From assembly GCF_041320595.1 (NCBI RefSeq), contig NZ_CP166625.1, forward strand, positions 1,623,501 to 1,687,500: a stretch of DNA of 64,000 nt, given 5' to 3'. The DNA is from Pleomorphomonas sp. PLEO. GTDB lineage: Bacteria; Pseudomonadota; Alphaproteobacteria; Rhizobiales; Pleomorphomonadaceae. The stretch's first letter is position 1; every line of letters begins with the position of its first letter. Shown in pieces: positions 33,951-43,373 of the stretch. The notes under the pieces are model-generated. The model worked only from the letters and a program-made list of their open reading frames with translations, was not told the DNA's origin and did no database searches. A program made the translations under genes and the position numbers.

Positions 33951-34487
33951 GATTGGCCTCCAAATACCCTGATGCCCATGACTTAAGCATCAAATATGCT
34001 TTTTTTTCACAAATGTGAGCCCTAAAATATGTGGTATTGCGATTTATCCCGTTGACGGGCGTCTTGGAAGGTGGCCCCCATCCAGTGGACGACTGTCACA
34101 GCCGTTGCCGCTTGAAATCCGGGTCGAGGTCGGCGGCGATCCGCTAGCGTCTTCCGCATCTCACAAAGGGGGACGCAATATACCATCGATCACCGCGCTT
34201 ATACTCGCGTCCAAAACCTCCCACACGTTCCGTACAATCCTCCGCCCCTAACCCCTGCTACCTTTCCCCTCCCACACGCCCGGCCCGTAGAACCCGTTGG
34301 CTTGGCGTTCGTTCTGTCATGGTCTTGGTTTATCGATTGAATTCTGGCTTTTGGCCTGTTGCGCTTCCGGGGCTGCCCCAATTCGGCGCGTTTTGCGGCG
34401 GTAGGCTGAAGGGATTGGGCGGTGGGTCAGCGGCCTCGGCGGGTTGGCTCTGCTGCCGCTAGCACGTCTTGCAAGAAAGGTTCTCTC
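33951..34487. other. Gene-free interval between defence module and pyruvate oxidase gene
   Basis: 537 bp; AT-rich near 33960-34040 (likely promoter of the leftward ATPase/RloB operon), then GC-rich without a convincing frame. The short rightward frame 34015-34251 has no features and is not called. A T/C-rich stretch 34230-34270 precedes the pyruvate oxidase leader. No repeat or attachment site was recognised. Confidence 0.4.
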
Positions 34488-36209
34488 ATGACCGAATCCA
34501 TTGCCCACTACATCGCCCGCTTCCTTGGCGAGGCCGGCGTTAAGCGCATTTGGGGCGTGACCGGCGATAGCCTCAACGGGCTCAGCGACAGCTTGCATCG
34601 GCTCAAGCAGATCCGCTGGATGGGCACGCGGCATGAGGAGGCGGCGGCGTTCGCGGCTGGGGCCGAGGCGCATATTACCGGCGAACTGGCGGTGTGCGCC
34701 GGATCGTGCGGGCCGGGCAATCTGCATCTGATCAACGGGTTGTTCGATTGCCAGCGCAGCCATGTGCCGGTGCTGGCCATTGCCGCCCACATTCCGTCAT
34801 CGGAAATCGGCTCCGGCTATTTCCAGGAGACGCATCCGCAGGAACTGTTCCGCGAGTGCTCGGTTTATTGCGAGCTGATCACCAACCCCGACCAGATGCC
34901 GCGCGTGCTGGAAGTGGCCGTGCGCACCGCCATCGCCAAGCGCGGCGTCGCCGTCATCGTGCTGCCCGGCGATATCGCCCTGAAGCCGATGCCGGAGGGC
35001 GTCGACATCCGCTGGCAGGCGCCGGAGCCGGGCCGGGTCGTTCCGTCTGAGCGTCAGGTCGACGCGCTTGTGGCGCTGCTGAGGTCCAGCGCCAAGGTGA
35101 CGCTGCTGTGCGGCGCCGGCTGCGCCGATGCCCATGACGAGGTGGTGGCGCTGGCCGAGCGGCTGAAGGCGCCGATCGTTCATGCCCTGCGCGGCAAGGA
35201 ATTCGTCGAGCACGACAACCCCTATGATGTCGGCATGACCGGCCTGATCGGCTTTTCCTCCGGCTATCACGCCATGGGGGCGGCCGACACGCTGCTCATT
35301 CTGGGCTCGTCCTTCCCCTATCGCGCCTTCTATCCGGCGGGCGCCAAGATCGCCCAGGTGGACAGCCGGCCGGAAAGCCTCGGCGCCCATACCCAGATCG
35401 ATCTGGGCATCGTCGGCGACGTCAAGGCGACGGTGACGGCGCTGCTCGCCAAGCTGCCGGTCAACAGCGACGACGCTTTCCTCAAGACGGCGCTGGAGCA
35501 CTATGCCAAGGCGCGCCAGGGGCTGGACGATCTCGCCACCGACGATGGCGAAAAAGGCCAGATCCATCCGCAATATCTCGCCCGGCTGATCAGCGAGAAG
35601 GCGGCGGACGATGCCATCTTCACCTGCGACGTCGGCACGCCCACCGTCTGGGCGGCGCGCTATATCACCATGAACGGCAAGCGGCGGCTGGTCGGCTCGT
35701 TCAGCCACGGCTCGATGGCCAATGCCCTGTCGCAGGGCATTGGGGCGCAGGGTATCGATCCGAACCGCCAGGTGGTGGCGCTGTGCGGCGACGGCGGCTT
35801 TGCCATGCTGATGGGCGAGATCCTGACGGTGCGCCAGCTCGATCTGCCGCTGAAGATCTTCATCGTCCACAATCGCTCGCTCGGCTTCGTCGCCATGGAA
35901 ATGAAGGCCGGCGGCTATATTTCCGACGACACCGACCTCAACAGCCCGGACTTCGTCAAGGTGGCCGAAGCGATCGGCATCAAGGGCATCCGCGTCGACG
36001 ACGCCAAGGCGCTGCCGGCGGCGATCGACGAGGCCTTTGCAACGCCCGGCCCGGTGCTGGTGGATGTGATGACCGCCAAGCAGGAACTGGTCATGCCGCC
36101 GCAGATCAACCTCGAACAGGCCAAGGGCTTCTCGCTCTACATGATGCGAGCGATCCTGAACGGCCGGGGCGACGAACTGATCGAACTGGCCAAGACGAAC
36201 TGGCGGTGA
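34488..36209 (+). CDS. poxB: Pyruvate oxidase / ubiquinone-dependent pyruvate dehydrogenase
   Basis: 573-residue thiamine-diphosphate flavoenzyme that decarboxylates pyruvate to acetate and passes electrons to quinone. Domains: PYR (residues 1-180) with the catalytic glutamate in [20 protein letters not shown]; the central FAD-binding domain (180-345); the PP domain with the ThDP motif [20 protein letters not shown] ... NRSLGF. The opening [20 protein letters not shown] and the length match PoxB. AAGAAAGG precedes ATG 34488. The C-terminal helix ([20 protein letters not shown]) corresponds to the lipid-activated membrane-binding tail. A GC-rich hairpin at 36236-36260 may end the transcript. 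Confidence 0.9.
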   Translation: MTESIAHYIARFLGEAGVKRIWGVTGDSLNGLSDSLHRLKQIRWMGTRHEEAAAFAAGAEAHITGELAVCAGSCGPGNLHLINGLFDCQRSHVPVLAIAAHIPSSEIGSGYFQETHPQELFRECSVYCELITNPDQMPRVLEVAVRTAIAKRGVAVIVLPGDIALKPMPEGVDIRWQAPEPGRVVPSERQVDALVALLRSSAKVTLLCGAGCADAHDEVVALAERLKAPIVHALRGKEFVEHDNPYDVGMTGLIGFSSGYHAMGAADTLLILGSSFPYRAFYPAGAKIAQVDSRPESLGAHTQIDLGIVGDVKATVTALLAKLPVNSDDAFLKTALEHYAKARQGLDDLATDDGEKGQIHPQYLARLISEKAADDAIFTCDVGTPTVWAARYITMNGKRRLVGSFSHGSMANALSQGIGAQGIDPNRQVVALCGDGGFAMLMGEILTVRQLDLPLKIFIVHNRSLGFVAMEMKAGGYISDDTDLNSPDFVKVAEAIGIKGIRVDDAKALPAAIDEAFATPGPVLVDVMTAKQELVMPPQINLEQAKGFSLYMMRAILNGRGDELIELAKTNWR

Positions 36210-36486
36210 TTGGCTGAAATTGCCGCGCAAACGCGCGGGTGGCGGCCCTGCCGCCGCCCGAAAATGGCTGGTGATTATCTAGTCAGCGATTCAATCATGG
36301 CTTCATAGTCGCGTTAGGTGCTGGATTTTTGCTTGGAAATGAATTTCTAACTGCTCTGTCTTTTCCTTATCCGCTGCTATCAATTCAAAGATTGATTCAT
36401 CGTATCGATTGCCGCTTGAATTAAGATATGGCTTCATTCTGGCGCTATGTGGTATCCTTCAAGGCAGTCATTGAAGGCATAATTGC

Positions 36487-37659
36487 ATGGCTCTGAGAGG
36501 CGCCGATATTCTGTTCAAGGATGAGCTGGCCGGAACGTTGGTCGAAACGGCCAATGGCGGCACGCGCTTTACCTATCGCGCCGACTGGCGCGGCGGCGAT
36601 ATCGCCTGCTGCCTTCCGTTCCTCCGGCGCGAGCATGAGTGGCCGGTTGGGCTGCATCCCTTCTTTCAGAATATTGGTTCGGAAGGCTGGCTTCGGCAAC
36701 AAAAGGCCCGGGCGGCGCATGTCGTCGAGGACGATGACCTTGGGTTGCTGCTGCGCTATGGCGCCGATTGCATCGGGGCGGTCAGCGTTCGCCCTCCCGA
36801 CGATGCCGGGGCGCTGCCCGAGATCACCGAGGCCACTGTGAACCCCGGCCGAACGGTTTCGGGTGTTCAAAGGAAGCTGCTGGTCGCAAGGGGCGCGGAC
36901 AGCCGCTTCGTTCCGGCGGCGGCGACAGGCCCGGCGCCCTATATAGCCAAGTTCAATTCCGAGAGGATCGGCAGCCTCGTTCGCAACGAGGCCCTCAGCC
37001 TCAGGTGGATGGCCGCCGTGCTCGGCAAGACGGAGGTGACGGCGTTCACCACGGCCTTGATTTCCGATCTCGGCGAGATCGCGCTCGTGGTGACGCGCTT
37101 CGATCGGGCGCCGGATGGCGGCAAGCTGCGCCTCGAGGATTGCGCCCAGATCCTGCGAAAGCCGAGAGGGCAGGACTATACCGGCAAGTACGATGCCGCC
37201 TATGAGGACGTGGCCTCGATCATCGAGAGGTATTCATCGCGGCCGCAAATCGACCTCGCGCGCTTCTTCAAGCGCCTGATCGCCTTCGTCCTGATTGGCA
37301 ATTGCGACGCCCACCTCAAGAACTTCTCCCTGCTCGAAACGCCTGATGGCCTACGCCTGTCGCCGGCCTATGACGTGGTGAACACCGCGCTTTATGACGG
37401 TTTCGACCAGTTGTTGGCGCTGTCGATTGGCGGCCGGCGATTGCAGTTGGAGGCGGCCGATCAGGCGGTTTTCAGGGCCTTCGGCAAGGAAATCGGCCTG
37501 CCGGATCGGGTCGTGGATCAGACCTTCAAGGATCTAAAACGCGGCGTCGAGCGGGCGGCATCCGTCATCCAACCGCCGGACGCCGAGCCCGAGGATGGCT
37601 TCACCCACCGCTTCAAGGAGATCGTGGACCGCTCATGTCTCAGACTTCTCCCAGCATAG
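36487..37659 (+). CDS. hipA: HipA-family serine/threonine kinase (toxin of a type II TA-like pair)
   Basis: 390-residue HipA-fold kinase. The N-subdomain (1-110) is followed by the Gly-rich loop TVSGVQRKLL (123-132), the ATP-lysine K155 in YIAKF, catalytic D274 and N279 in IGNCDAHLKNFSLL, and the metal-binding D296 in SPAYDVVNT. All key kinase residues are present, so it should be active. E. coli HipA phosphorylates glutamyl-tRNA synthetase; the target here is unknown. It comes first and overlaps the HTH partner by 25 bp, the reverse of the usual hipB-hipA order. The upstream ~275 bp are AT-rich and probably hold an autoregulated promoter. Confidence 0.88.
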   Translation: MALRGADILFKDELAGTLVETANGGTRFTYRADWRGGDIACCLPFLRREHEWPVGLHPFFQNIGSEGWLRQQKARAAHVVEDDDLGLLLRYGADCIGAVSVRPPDDAGALPEITEATVNPGRTVSGVQRKLLVARGADSRFVPAAATGPAPYIAKFNSERIGSLVRNEALSLRWMAAVLGKTEVTAFTTALISDLGEIALVVTRFDRAPDGGKLRLEDCAQILRKPRGQDYTGKYDAAYEDVASIIERYSSRPQIDLARFFKRLIAFVLIGNCDAHLKNFSLLETPDGLRLSPAYDVVNTALYDGFDQLLALSIGGRRLQLEAADQAVFRAFGKEIGLPDRVVDQTFKDLKRGVERAASVIQPPDAEPEDGFTHRFKEIVDRSCLRLLPA

Positions 37660-38636
37660 CACCGCTCGCCTGGCCGCGCCTCGTCGAGGAGGCCTTGCGC
37701 CGCCGCAAGGCGGAGGGGCTGACGCAGAAGGAGCATGCGGCTCTCTCCGGCGTCAGTCATCCGACCATGGCGGCCTTCGAGCGCGGCGAGACCACCCTGA
37801 CGCTGGCGAAAGCGATGGACATCCTGCGCGTGGTCGGTCTGGTGGACGAGCCCCGGCCGGAGGACGCGCAGACGCGCTTTGTGCGCGAGGCTTTCGAGCG
37901 CTGGCAGACCCTGGTGGCGCCGCTCGCTCCGGATGCGCCGGCCCGCTTCCCGAACGGCTGGTTCCGGGTCGACTATTGGCTTGAGGGCGATCTCAAGACG
38001 CCTGATATCGCCGCCTTCGGGCGCCTTCTCGAAAAGGCCGTCGTGGCGAAGACCGGCTGGCCGCCATTCTGGATGCCGACGCGGGATGCCACTCGGCCGC
38101 GCGAGGTGGACGGGCTGATCGAATGCTGGCTGGCGCCGCCTGATGACACCGAGCGCGTCTTCAACGACCCCGCGCATAGCGATTTCTGGCGGGCTGCGCC
38201 ATCGGGGCGAATGGTGCTGATGCGCGGCTATCAGGAAGACGGCGCGGACACGTTCCCGGCCGGCGCTATCCTCGACACGACCCTGCCGCTCTGGCGGATG
38301 GGCGAGGTGCTGTTGCACGCCGAAAGGCTGGCGTCCCTCCTCAAAAAGGATGCGGACAGCCGCGTGACGGTGCATTTCCGCGCCCTGTTCACGGGGCTGA
38401 GCGGCCGCGTTCTTCGCCCCTGGGCGAACCCGCTGAGCGATCTCATCGTCCAGGGCCATGCGGCGCAGAGCGATGAGGCGATGCTGGAGGCGGAGATCCC
38501 GGCCGCCGACATCGAGGGGCGGCTCGCCGAGCACTTGCTGCCGCTGATGGCCTCACTCTACGAGCGCTTCGGCGTTGCCGGCCTGTCGCCCGGCCGGGTT
38601 GAGGCTGAGGTGGGTGGTTTGCTCAACGGTCGATAA
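37635..38636 (+). CDS. HTH protein with long C-terminal domain, probable HipB-type antitoxin fusion
   Basis: 333-residue protein. Residues 15-70 form an XRE-type HTH (RRKAEGLTQKEHAALSGVSH, then MAAFERGETTLTLAKAMDIL), as in HipB. Unlike HipB (about 90 residues) there is a further ~260-residue domain (FVREAFERWQTLVAPLAP, WFRVDYWLEGDLKTPDIAAF, ECWLAPPDDTERVFNDPAHS, FPAGAILDTTLPLWRMGEVL) that I do not recognise. AGGAG lies within the end of hipA and the frames overlap by 25 bp, so the two are co-translated. The extra domain may sense a ligand or bind HipA; this is inference. Confidence 0.8.
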   Translation: MSQTSPSIAPLAWPRLVEEALRRRKAEGLTQKEHAALSGVSHPTMAAFERGETTLTLAKAMDILRVVGLVDEPRPEDAQTRFVREAFERWQTLVAPLAPDAPARFPNGWFRVDYWLEGDLKTPDIAAFGRLLEKAVVAKTGWPPFWMPTRDATRPREVDGLIECWLAPPDDTERVFNDPAHSDFWRAAPSGRMVLMRGYQEDGADTFPAGAILDTTLPLWRMGEVLLHAERLASLLKKDADSRVTVHFRALFTGLSGRVLRPWANPLSDLIVQGHAAQSDEAMLEAEIPAADIEGRLAEHLLPLMASLYERFGVAGLSPGRVEAEVGGLLNGR

Positions 38637-38784
38637 GGCGGCGGCGCCCGCCGGAATTGCAGCATCCTCCATATCGTTGCGGTACCTGTCACTACTCATC
38701 GACAGGTGTCCTGCGGTATGGTGAGGATAACGATCATAGAGGTCGCCGCGTGAAGCGGACAACAGGTTAGGGAGTGAAAGCCAG

Positions 38785-40380
38785 ATGACGCAGCAGGCCA
38801 TGGCCGCGGCGATCGCCGAGGGACGCACATCGCTGGGCATTGAGCTCGGTTCCACCAACATCAAGGCCTGCCTGATCGGGCCGGATCATGAGGTGCTCGC
38901 CACCGGCACGCACGGCTGGGAGAACCAGTTCGTCGATCGCCTGTGGACCTATTCGGAAGAGGCGATCTGGGCCGGGTTGCAGGCGTCGTATGCCGCCCTC
39001 AGCGCCGATGTGAAGAAGCGCTACAATGTCGAGCTGACCAAGGTGGGCGCGCTGGGCTTTTCGGCGATGATGCATGGCTATCTGGCGTTCGACGCCGCCG
39101 GCAAGCTCTTGGTGCCGTTCCGCACCTGGCGCAACACCAACACCGAGCGCGCCGCCGCCGAGCTGACCAAGACGCTGGGCTTCAATTTCCCGCTCCGCTG
39201 GTCGGCTTCGCACCTTTATCAGGCGGTGATCGACAATGAGCCGCATGTGGAGAGTGTCGCCTTCATCACCACGCTGGCCGGCTTCGTGCACTGGCGCCTG
39301 ACGGGCCAGAAGGTGATCGGCGTCGGCGATGCCTCGGGCATGTTCCCGATCGACGCCGCCACGCACGACTATGACGCGCCGATGCTGAAGCGCTTCGGCC
39401 AGCTGGTGGCCGCCCACAAGCCGGGCCTTGATGCGCCCAAGCTGTTCCCCAAGGTGCTGGTGGCCGGCGATGACGCGGGATCGCTGACGGCCGAGGGCGC
39501 CAAGCTGCTCGACCCCACCGGCAAGCTTACTGTCGGCATCCCGGTCTGCCCGCCGGAAGGCGACGCCGGCACCGGCATGGTGGCGACCAACGCCGTGGCG
39601 CCGCGCACCGGCAACATCAGCGCCGGCACGTCGATCTTCGCCATGGTGGTGCTGGAAAAGCCGCTGACCACGGTGCATGAGGAACTCGACATCGTCACCA
39701 CGCCGGGCGGCGATCTCGTCGCCATGGTTCACTGCAACAACGGCGCCAGCGAACTCGGCACCTGGGCCGGCGTGTTCACCGAATTTGCCAAGGCGATCGG
39801 CGCCAAGTCGGACGCCAACGCGGTGTTCGGCGCACTGTTCGCCGCCGCGCTGGAAGGCGAGGCGGATGGCGGCGGCTTGCTCGCCTACAACTATCTGGCC
39901 GGCGAGCCGATCACAGGCCTCACCGAGGGCCGCCCGCTGGTGGTGCGCACCCCAGGCAGCCGCCTGACGCTGGCCAACTTCATGCGCACCCAGCTTTACG
40001 CCGCCTTCGGCACGCTCAGCCTCGGCATGAACGTGCTGCACGGCGAGGGCGTCAAGCTCGACTCGATGTTCGCCCACGGCGGCATGTTCAAGACGGCCGG
40101 CGTGGCGCAGCGCCTGCTGGCCGCCGCCATCGGCGCGCCGGTCACGGTGGGCGATACGGCGAGCGAGGGCGGTGCCTGGGGCATCGCCGTGCTGGCCGAG
40201 TATCTGAGGAGCGGCAAGGGCAAGAACCTCGGCGTTTATCTCAACGAGCGGGTGTTCGCCGGCGCCAAGCTGGACGTCGCCAAGCCCGATGCTGCCGATG
40301 TGAAGGGCTACGGCGTGTGGCTCAAGCAGTACGAGGCGGGATTGGCGATCCAGAAGGCGGCCGTGGAAGCCATCAGCTGA
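38785..40380 (+). CDS. FGGY-family carbohydrate kinase
   Basis: 531-residue sugar kinase of the FGGY superfamily. The N-terminal phosphate loop reads TSLGIELGSTNIKACLIG (residues 15-32), ALGFSAMMHGYLAFDAAGKL follows, and the C-terminal domain carries NISAGTSIFAMVVLEKPL and the signature-like FAHGGMFKTAGVAQRLLAAA. It is predicted to phosphorylate a ketose with ATP. Together with the isomerase at 30430 and LacI at 28927 it forms a catabolic set now split by ~7 kb of accessory genes. GGGAG precedes the start, and a strong terminator at 40402-40440 ends the unit. Confidence 0.88.
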   Translation: MTQQAMAAAIAEGRTSLGIELGSTNIKACLIGPDHEVLATGTHGWENQFVDRLWTYSEEAIWAGLQASYAALSADVKKRYNVELTKVGALGFSAMMHGYLAFDAAGKLLVPFRTWRNTNTERAAAELTKTLGFNFPLRWSASHLYQAVIDNEPHVESVAFITTLAGFVHWRLTGQKVIGVGDASGMFPIDAATHDYDAPMLKRFGQLVAAHKPGLDAPKLFPKVLVAGDDAGSLTAEGAKLLDPTGKLTVGIPVCPPEGDAGTGMVATNAVAPRTGNISAGTSIFAMVVLEKPLTTVHEELDIVTTPGGDLVAMVHCNNGASELGTWAGVFTEFAKAIGAKSDANAVFGALFAAALEGEADGGGLLAYNYLAGEPITGLTEGRPLVVRTPGSRLTLANFMRTQLYAAFGTLSLGMNVLHGEGVKLDSMFAHGGMFKTAGVAQRLLAAAIGAPVTVGDTASEGGAWGIAVLAEYLRSGKGKNLGVYLNERVFAGAKLDVAKPDAADVKGYGVWLKQYEAGLAIQKAAVEAIS

Positions 40381-40401
40381 TTGAGCCGTTTGATAGGTTG
40401 A

Positions 40402-40440
40402 GCATCCCCGGGGACCGCGCGTCACCGGGGATGTTTTTTT
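40402..40440 (+). terminator. Rho-independent terminator after FGGY kinase
   Basis: GCATCCCCGG pairs with CCGGGGATG across a GC-rich loop and is followed by seven T. It starts 22 bp after the kinase stop. Confidence 0.92.
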
Positions 40441-40560
40441 GTTTGTTCGGGGAGCTTGATATCGGGCACCCGCAAGCGCTCATTTCGATAAAACGCCATC
40501 TTGTTCCCATACAGGCTGTGCGGCCATGAAGGACATTGCCAAGGCCTGGGGGCAGGGAAC

Positions 40561-41154
40561 GTGACGATCGAGTTCTATAAAGCGAAGGCCGCTGAATACG
40601 CGGCCAATGAAAATCCGCCCAATCCCAGGCTGTTCGGCTTTCTGAGCCGCTGCAAGCCGGGCGGCGGTATTCTCGAGCTGGGCACGGGCGGCGGCGTCGA
40701 CGCCAAGGCGATCCTCGATGCCGGGTTTCGGCTTGATGCCACGGACGGCTCGGCTGAGCTGGCGGCGATCGCCTCCATCCGCATCGGCCAGCCCGTCAGG
40801 CCCATGATGTTCGACGAGCTCTGCGCCACCCAGCACTATGGCGGGATCTATGCCTGCGCTGCGCTGACCCACGTGCCCAGAGCCGAATTGGGCGCTGTGA
40901 TCGGCAAGATTCACGCGGCGCTCGTCGATGGCGGCCTTGTCTGGGCGAGTTTCAAGACGGGGACAGCCGAGGGCGACGACGGCCTCGGCCGCTATTACAA
41001 CTATCTCTCCGCCGACGAGCTTGTGGCTTGCTGGCGCGACAACGGGCCCTGGGCCGAGCTTGAGGTCGAATGCTGGCAAGGTGGGGCGTATGATCGGCGG
41101 CCCACGAACTGGGCGGCGATCACCGCCGTTCGGCCGCGAATGCCCGCTCCCTGA
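40561..41154 (+). CDS. Class I SAM-dependent methyltransferase
   Basis: 197-residue methyltransferase. Motif I is GGILELGTGGGVDAKAILDA (about residues 34-53), the acidic end of strand 2 is LDATDGSAEL, and motif IV-like YACAALTHVP follows. The substrate is unknown; small proteins of this subgroup act on diverse metabolites. A GTG at 40561 after GGCAGGGAAC is preferred; the ATG-initiated frame from 40501 adds a cysteine-rich stretch outside the family. The last 35 bp overlap the 3' end of the convergent MocR gene. Confidence 0.82.
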   Translation: MTIEFYKAKAAEYAANENPPNPRLFGFLSRCKPGGGILELGTGGGVDAKAILDAGFRLDATDGSAELAAIASIRIGQPVRPMMFDELCATQHYGGIYACAALTHVPRAELGAVIGKIHAALVDGGLVWASFKTGTAEGDDGLGRYYNYLSADELVACWRDNGPWAELEVECWQGGAYDRRPTNWAAITAVRPRMPAP

Positions 41155-42640
41155 ACACTTCCGCCAGAAGCCGCGTTCCTGTGTCGGCCTCCTGTTCGGA
41201 GAGGCCGGAGAAGCCGAGCAGCAGGCGCGAGGTGTCGGATGTGGCGACGTTCATGCGCGACAGCGGCATGACGACGACGCCTTTTTCCAGCGCCGCCCTG
41301 GAGACGGCCATGTCGCTCGTCCAGGTGCCGGTGCTCTTCGCCGTCAGCGTGATGCCCTGCTCGGGAAGCACGACGCAAAGATGGTCGGCGAGGCGTTCCC
41401 TCAGCAGACCGGCGAGCAGATCGCGGGAAGCGCGTAGCCGGTCCCTCAGCCGGCGCAAGTGGGCGGGGAAATAGCCCTCGACCAGGAAGTCAGCGACCAC
41501 GCGCTGCTGGAACGTCGGCGGGCAAACGTCGAGCGCCGGCCGGATCGCCCTAAACGCCGGCACGAGGTCGGGCGGCACGATCAGGTAGCCAAGGCGCAGG
41601 CTGGGCAGCAAGGCCTTGCTGAAGGTGCCGGTGTAGAGAACGCGATTGGCCTGATCGAGCCCTTGCAGCGAAGCGATGGGATGGCCGTCGTAGCGGAATT
41701 CGCTGTCGTAATCGTCCTCGACGATCCACGAACCGTGCTCGCGGGCGTAGGCCAGAAGCTCCAGCCGCCGGGGCAGCGACAGCACGGCGCCCACCGGATA
41801 CTGGTTGGACGGCGTCACGTAGAACAGCGCCGGCGGCGGCAGGGCGCTAAGCTTCTCCGTCATGAGGCCCTGGTGATCCACCGGCAGGCCGACGATCTCC
41901 GCGCCGTTGAGCGCCAGGCATTGCCGTGCCGGCGGATAGCAGGGGTCTTCGACGATGACGCTGTCGCCGGGCGAGGCGAGCACGCGGAACGCCAGGTCGA
42001 GCGCCTGTTGGGTGCCGGCGGTGATGAACACCTGTTCGGCCGCGCAACGCACCCCGCGCGACACCGCGAGATGGGCGACGATGGCCGCGCGCAGCGCCGG
42101 CTCGCCCTGAATGTCGCCATAGCCGTCGAAGGCGTAGTTGATGTGGCGGCCGGCGATGCGGTTGAGCAGCCCCGCCGTCCGCTCGTCATGGCCGATCCGG
42201 CCGGTGACGAACGGCAGCGGCTTCTGCCGCGCCAGGCTTGGCCCCGTGGTCATCACCCTTGTGACCGCCACCGAAATGGCGCGGCGCGGCGAACCCGGCT
42301 CCGACTGCCGGGCGGCGCCCGCCTTGGAGAGCCCCTCCTGGGCGCCCGACGCGATATAGGTGCCGGAGCCCTGGCGCGCCACGGCGTAGCCCTCGGCGAT
42401 CAGGATGTCGTAGGCCTCCGCCACCGTGCCGCGCGCCAATCGCCATTCCCCAGCCGCCAGGCGGGTGGAGGGCAGCCGCTCACCGGCGTCGAGCCGGCCA
42501 TCGGCGATTGCTTCGCGCAGCGCCAGATAGAGCTGCCGGGCGAGCGATGCCGGCGACGACGGATCGACGTTTGGCCGAAAGCTGGCCGAGGGGCCTTCTC
42601 TTCGCCGCTTCAGGCTGATGTTGTCGGCCAAGTGGCTCAC
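41120..42640 (-). CDS. MocR/PdxR-family regulator (GntR HTH fused to aminotransferase domain)
   Basis: 506-residue regulator. An N-terminal GntR winged HTH (SLARQLYLALREAIADGRLD, PSTRLAAGEWRLARGTVAEA) is joined to a fold-type-I PLP domain (about residues 140-500) containing NYAFDGYGDIQGEPALRAAI, the PSNQYPVGAVLSLPRR stretch, IVEDDYDSEFRY and the PLP lysine in TGTFSKALLPSLRLGYL. Members respond to PLP or amino-acid-PLP adducts, often regulating vitamin B6, GABA or transport genes. It starts at GTG 42640. The divergent C39-like/Ddl genes at 42724 onward share its promoter region and are plausible targets. It overlaps the convergent methyltransferase gene by 35 bp. Confidence 0.9.
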   Translation of the reverse strand: MSHLADNISLKRRREGPSASFRPNVDPSSPASLARQLYLALREAIADGRLDAGERLPSTRLAAGEWRLARGTVAEAYDILIAEGYAVARQGSGTYIASGAQEGLSKAGAARQSEPGSPRRAISVAVTRVMTTGPSLARQKPLPFVTGRIGHDERTAGLLNRIAGRHINYAFDGYGDIQGEPALRAAIVAHLAVSRGVRCAAEQVFITAGTQQALDLAFRVLASPGDSVIVEDPCYPPARQCLALNGAEIVGLPVDHQGLMTEKLSALPPPALFYVTPSNQYPVGAVLSLPRRLELLAYAREHGSWIVEDDYDSEFRYDGHPIASLQGLDQANRVLYTGTFSKALLPSLRLGYLIVPPDLVPAFRAIRPALDVCPPTFQQRVVADFLVEGYFPAHLRRLRDRLRASRDLLAGLLRERLADHLCVVLPEQGITLTAKSTGTWTSDMAVSRAALEKGVVVMPLSRMNVATSDTSRLLLGFSGLSEQEADTGTRLLAEVFRERAFAAERR

Positions 42641-42723
42641 CCCTTATGCTTATAGTGGCCCTTTAAATATGAGCGATAATGCAATCCTATTGATCCACTT
42701 TCAAGCGAGGACTGAATCAGCCG

Positions 42724-43344
42724 ATGGATAGGACTGTCAAGGCCGTGCCGTATTTCAGCCAGTGGGAAACGCCGGAGATGACGCTGCCCGTTGTCGCCGA
42801 GGGCGAGGCGGCGTTGCTGAACGATCCGCTCTGGGCTCAGTCTGGCGCTGAGACGGTTAGGGAATACGCCCATTGGGCGGTGAACCTCTGCGGCATGGCC
42901 TGCCTGAAGATGATCCTCGCCGCGTGCGGCGCGGCGCATCCCACGCTGGAGCTTGCCCGCGTCTGCACGCAATATGGCGGCTATGTCGTCGGCGAAGACG
43001 GCAAGTCCATCAAGGGCCTGATCTATGCGCCGTTTGTCCGCATGGCGTCGGAGCGGTTCGGGCTGAGGGCGGAAGTGGTCACCGGCCTCGAAACGGCAGC
43101 GCTGCCGGAGCTGCTGGCGCGCTGGCCGTTCTTCATGGCGTCGGTGCACCACGGCATCCGCTGGCCGGACCGGGAACCGCCATCGAAGGGCGGGCATCTG
43201 GTGCTGGTGACGGCGGCCACGCCGGACGCCATCCGCTTTCACAACCCATCCGGTCACGATCGGGCCAGCCAGGCGGACGTCCTGCTGACGCTGACCGATT
43301 TCGACCGCTTTTTCGCCAATCGCGGCATCGCGCTCGGCTTCTGA
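42724..43344 (+). CDS. Peptidase C39-like protein
   Basis: 206-residue papain-fold protein resembling the C39 double-glycine/bacteriocin-processing peptidases. The catalytic cysteine is probably in HWAVNLCGMACLKMILAACG (residues 50-69) and the histidine in SKGGHLVLVTAA, followed by IRFHNPSG with a candidate asparagine/aspartate. There is no signal peptide and no ABC transporter domain, so it is a free cytoplasmic or non-classically exported member. GAGGA precedes the start. It is first in a rightward run with Ddl (29-bp gap) and a GNAT, opposite an LD-carboxypeptidase; the context suggests peptide or cell-wall metabolism. Confidence 0.8.
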   Translation: MDRTVKAVPYFSQWETPEMTLPVVAEGEAALLNDPLWAQSGAETVREYAHWAVNLCGMACLKMILAACGAAHPTLELARVCTQYGGYVVGEDGKSIKGLIYAPFVRMASERFGLRAEVVTGLETAALPELLARWPFFMASVHHGIRWPDREPPSKGGHLVLVTAATPDAIRFHNPSGHDRASQADVLLTLTDFDRFFANRGIALGF

Positions 43345-43373
43345 CCTTCTTCAAAACTGTTTGGATTTTCCTG

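Noticed and set aside
33951-34487. Attachment site or tRNA target for the lower-GC block
   Set aside because: No tRNA gene, integrase or direct repeats bounding the block could be found.
37635-38636. Canonical HipB antitoxin
   Set aside because: Far too long and order reversed; only the first ~70 residues match, so it is described as an HTH fusion instead.
41459-42655. 398-codon rightward frame
   Set aside because: Shadow of the MocR/PdxR gene; histidine/arginine/glycine-rich with no domain signal.
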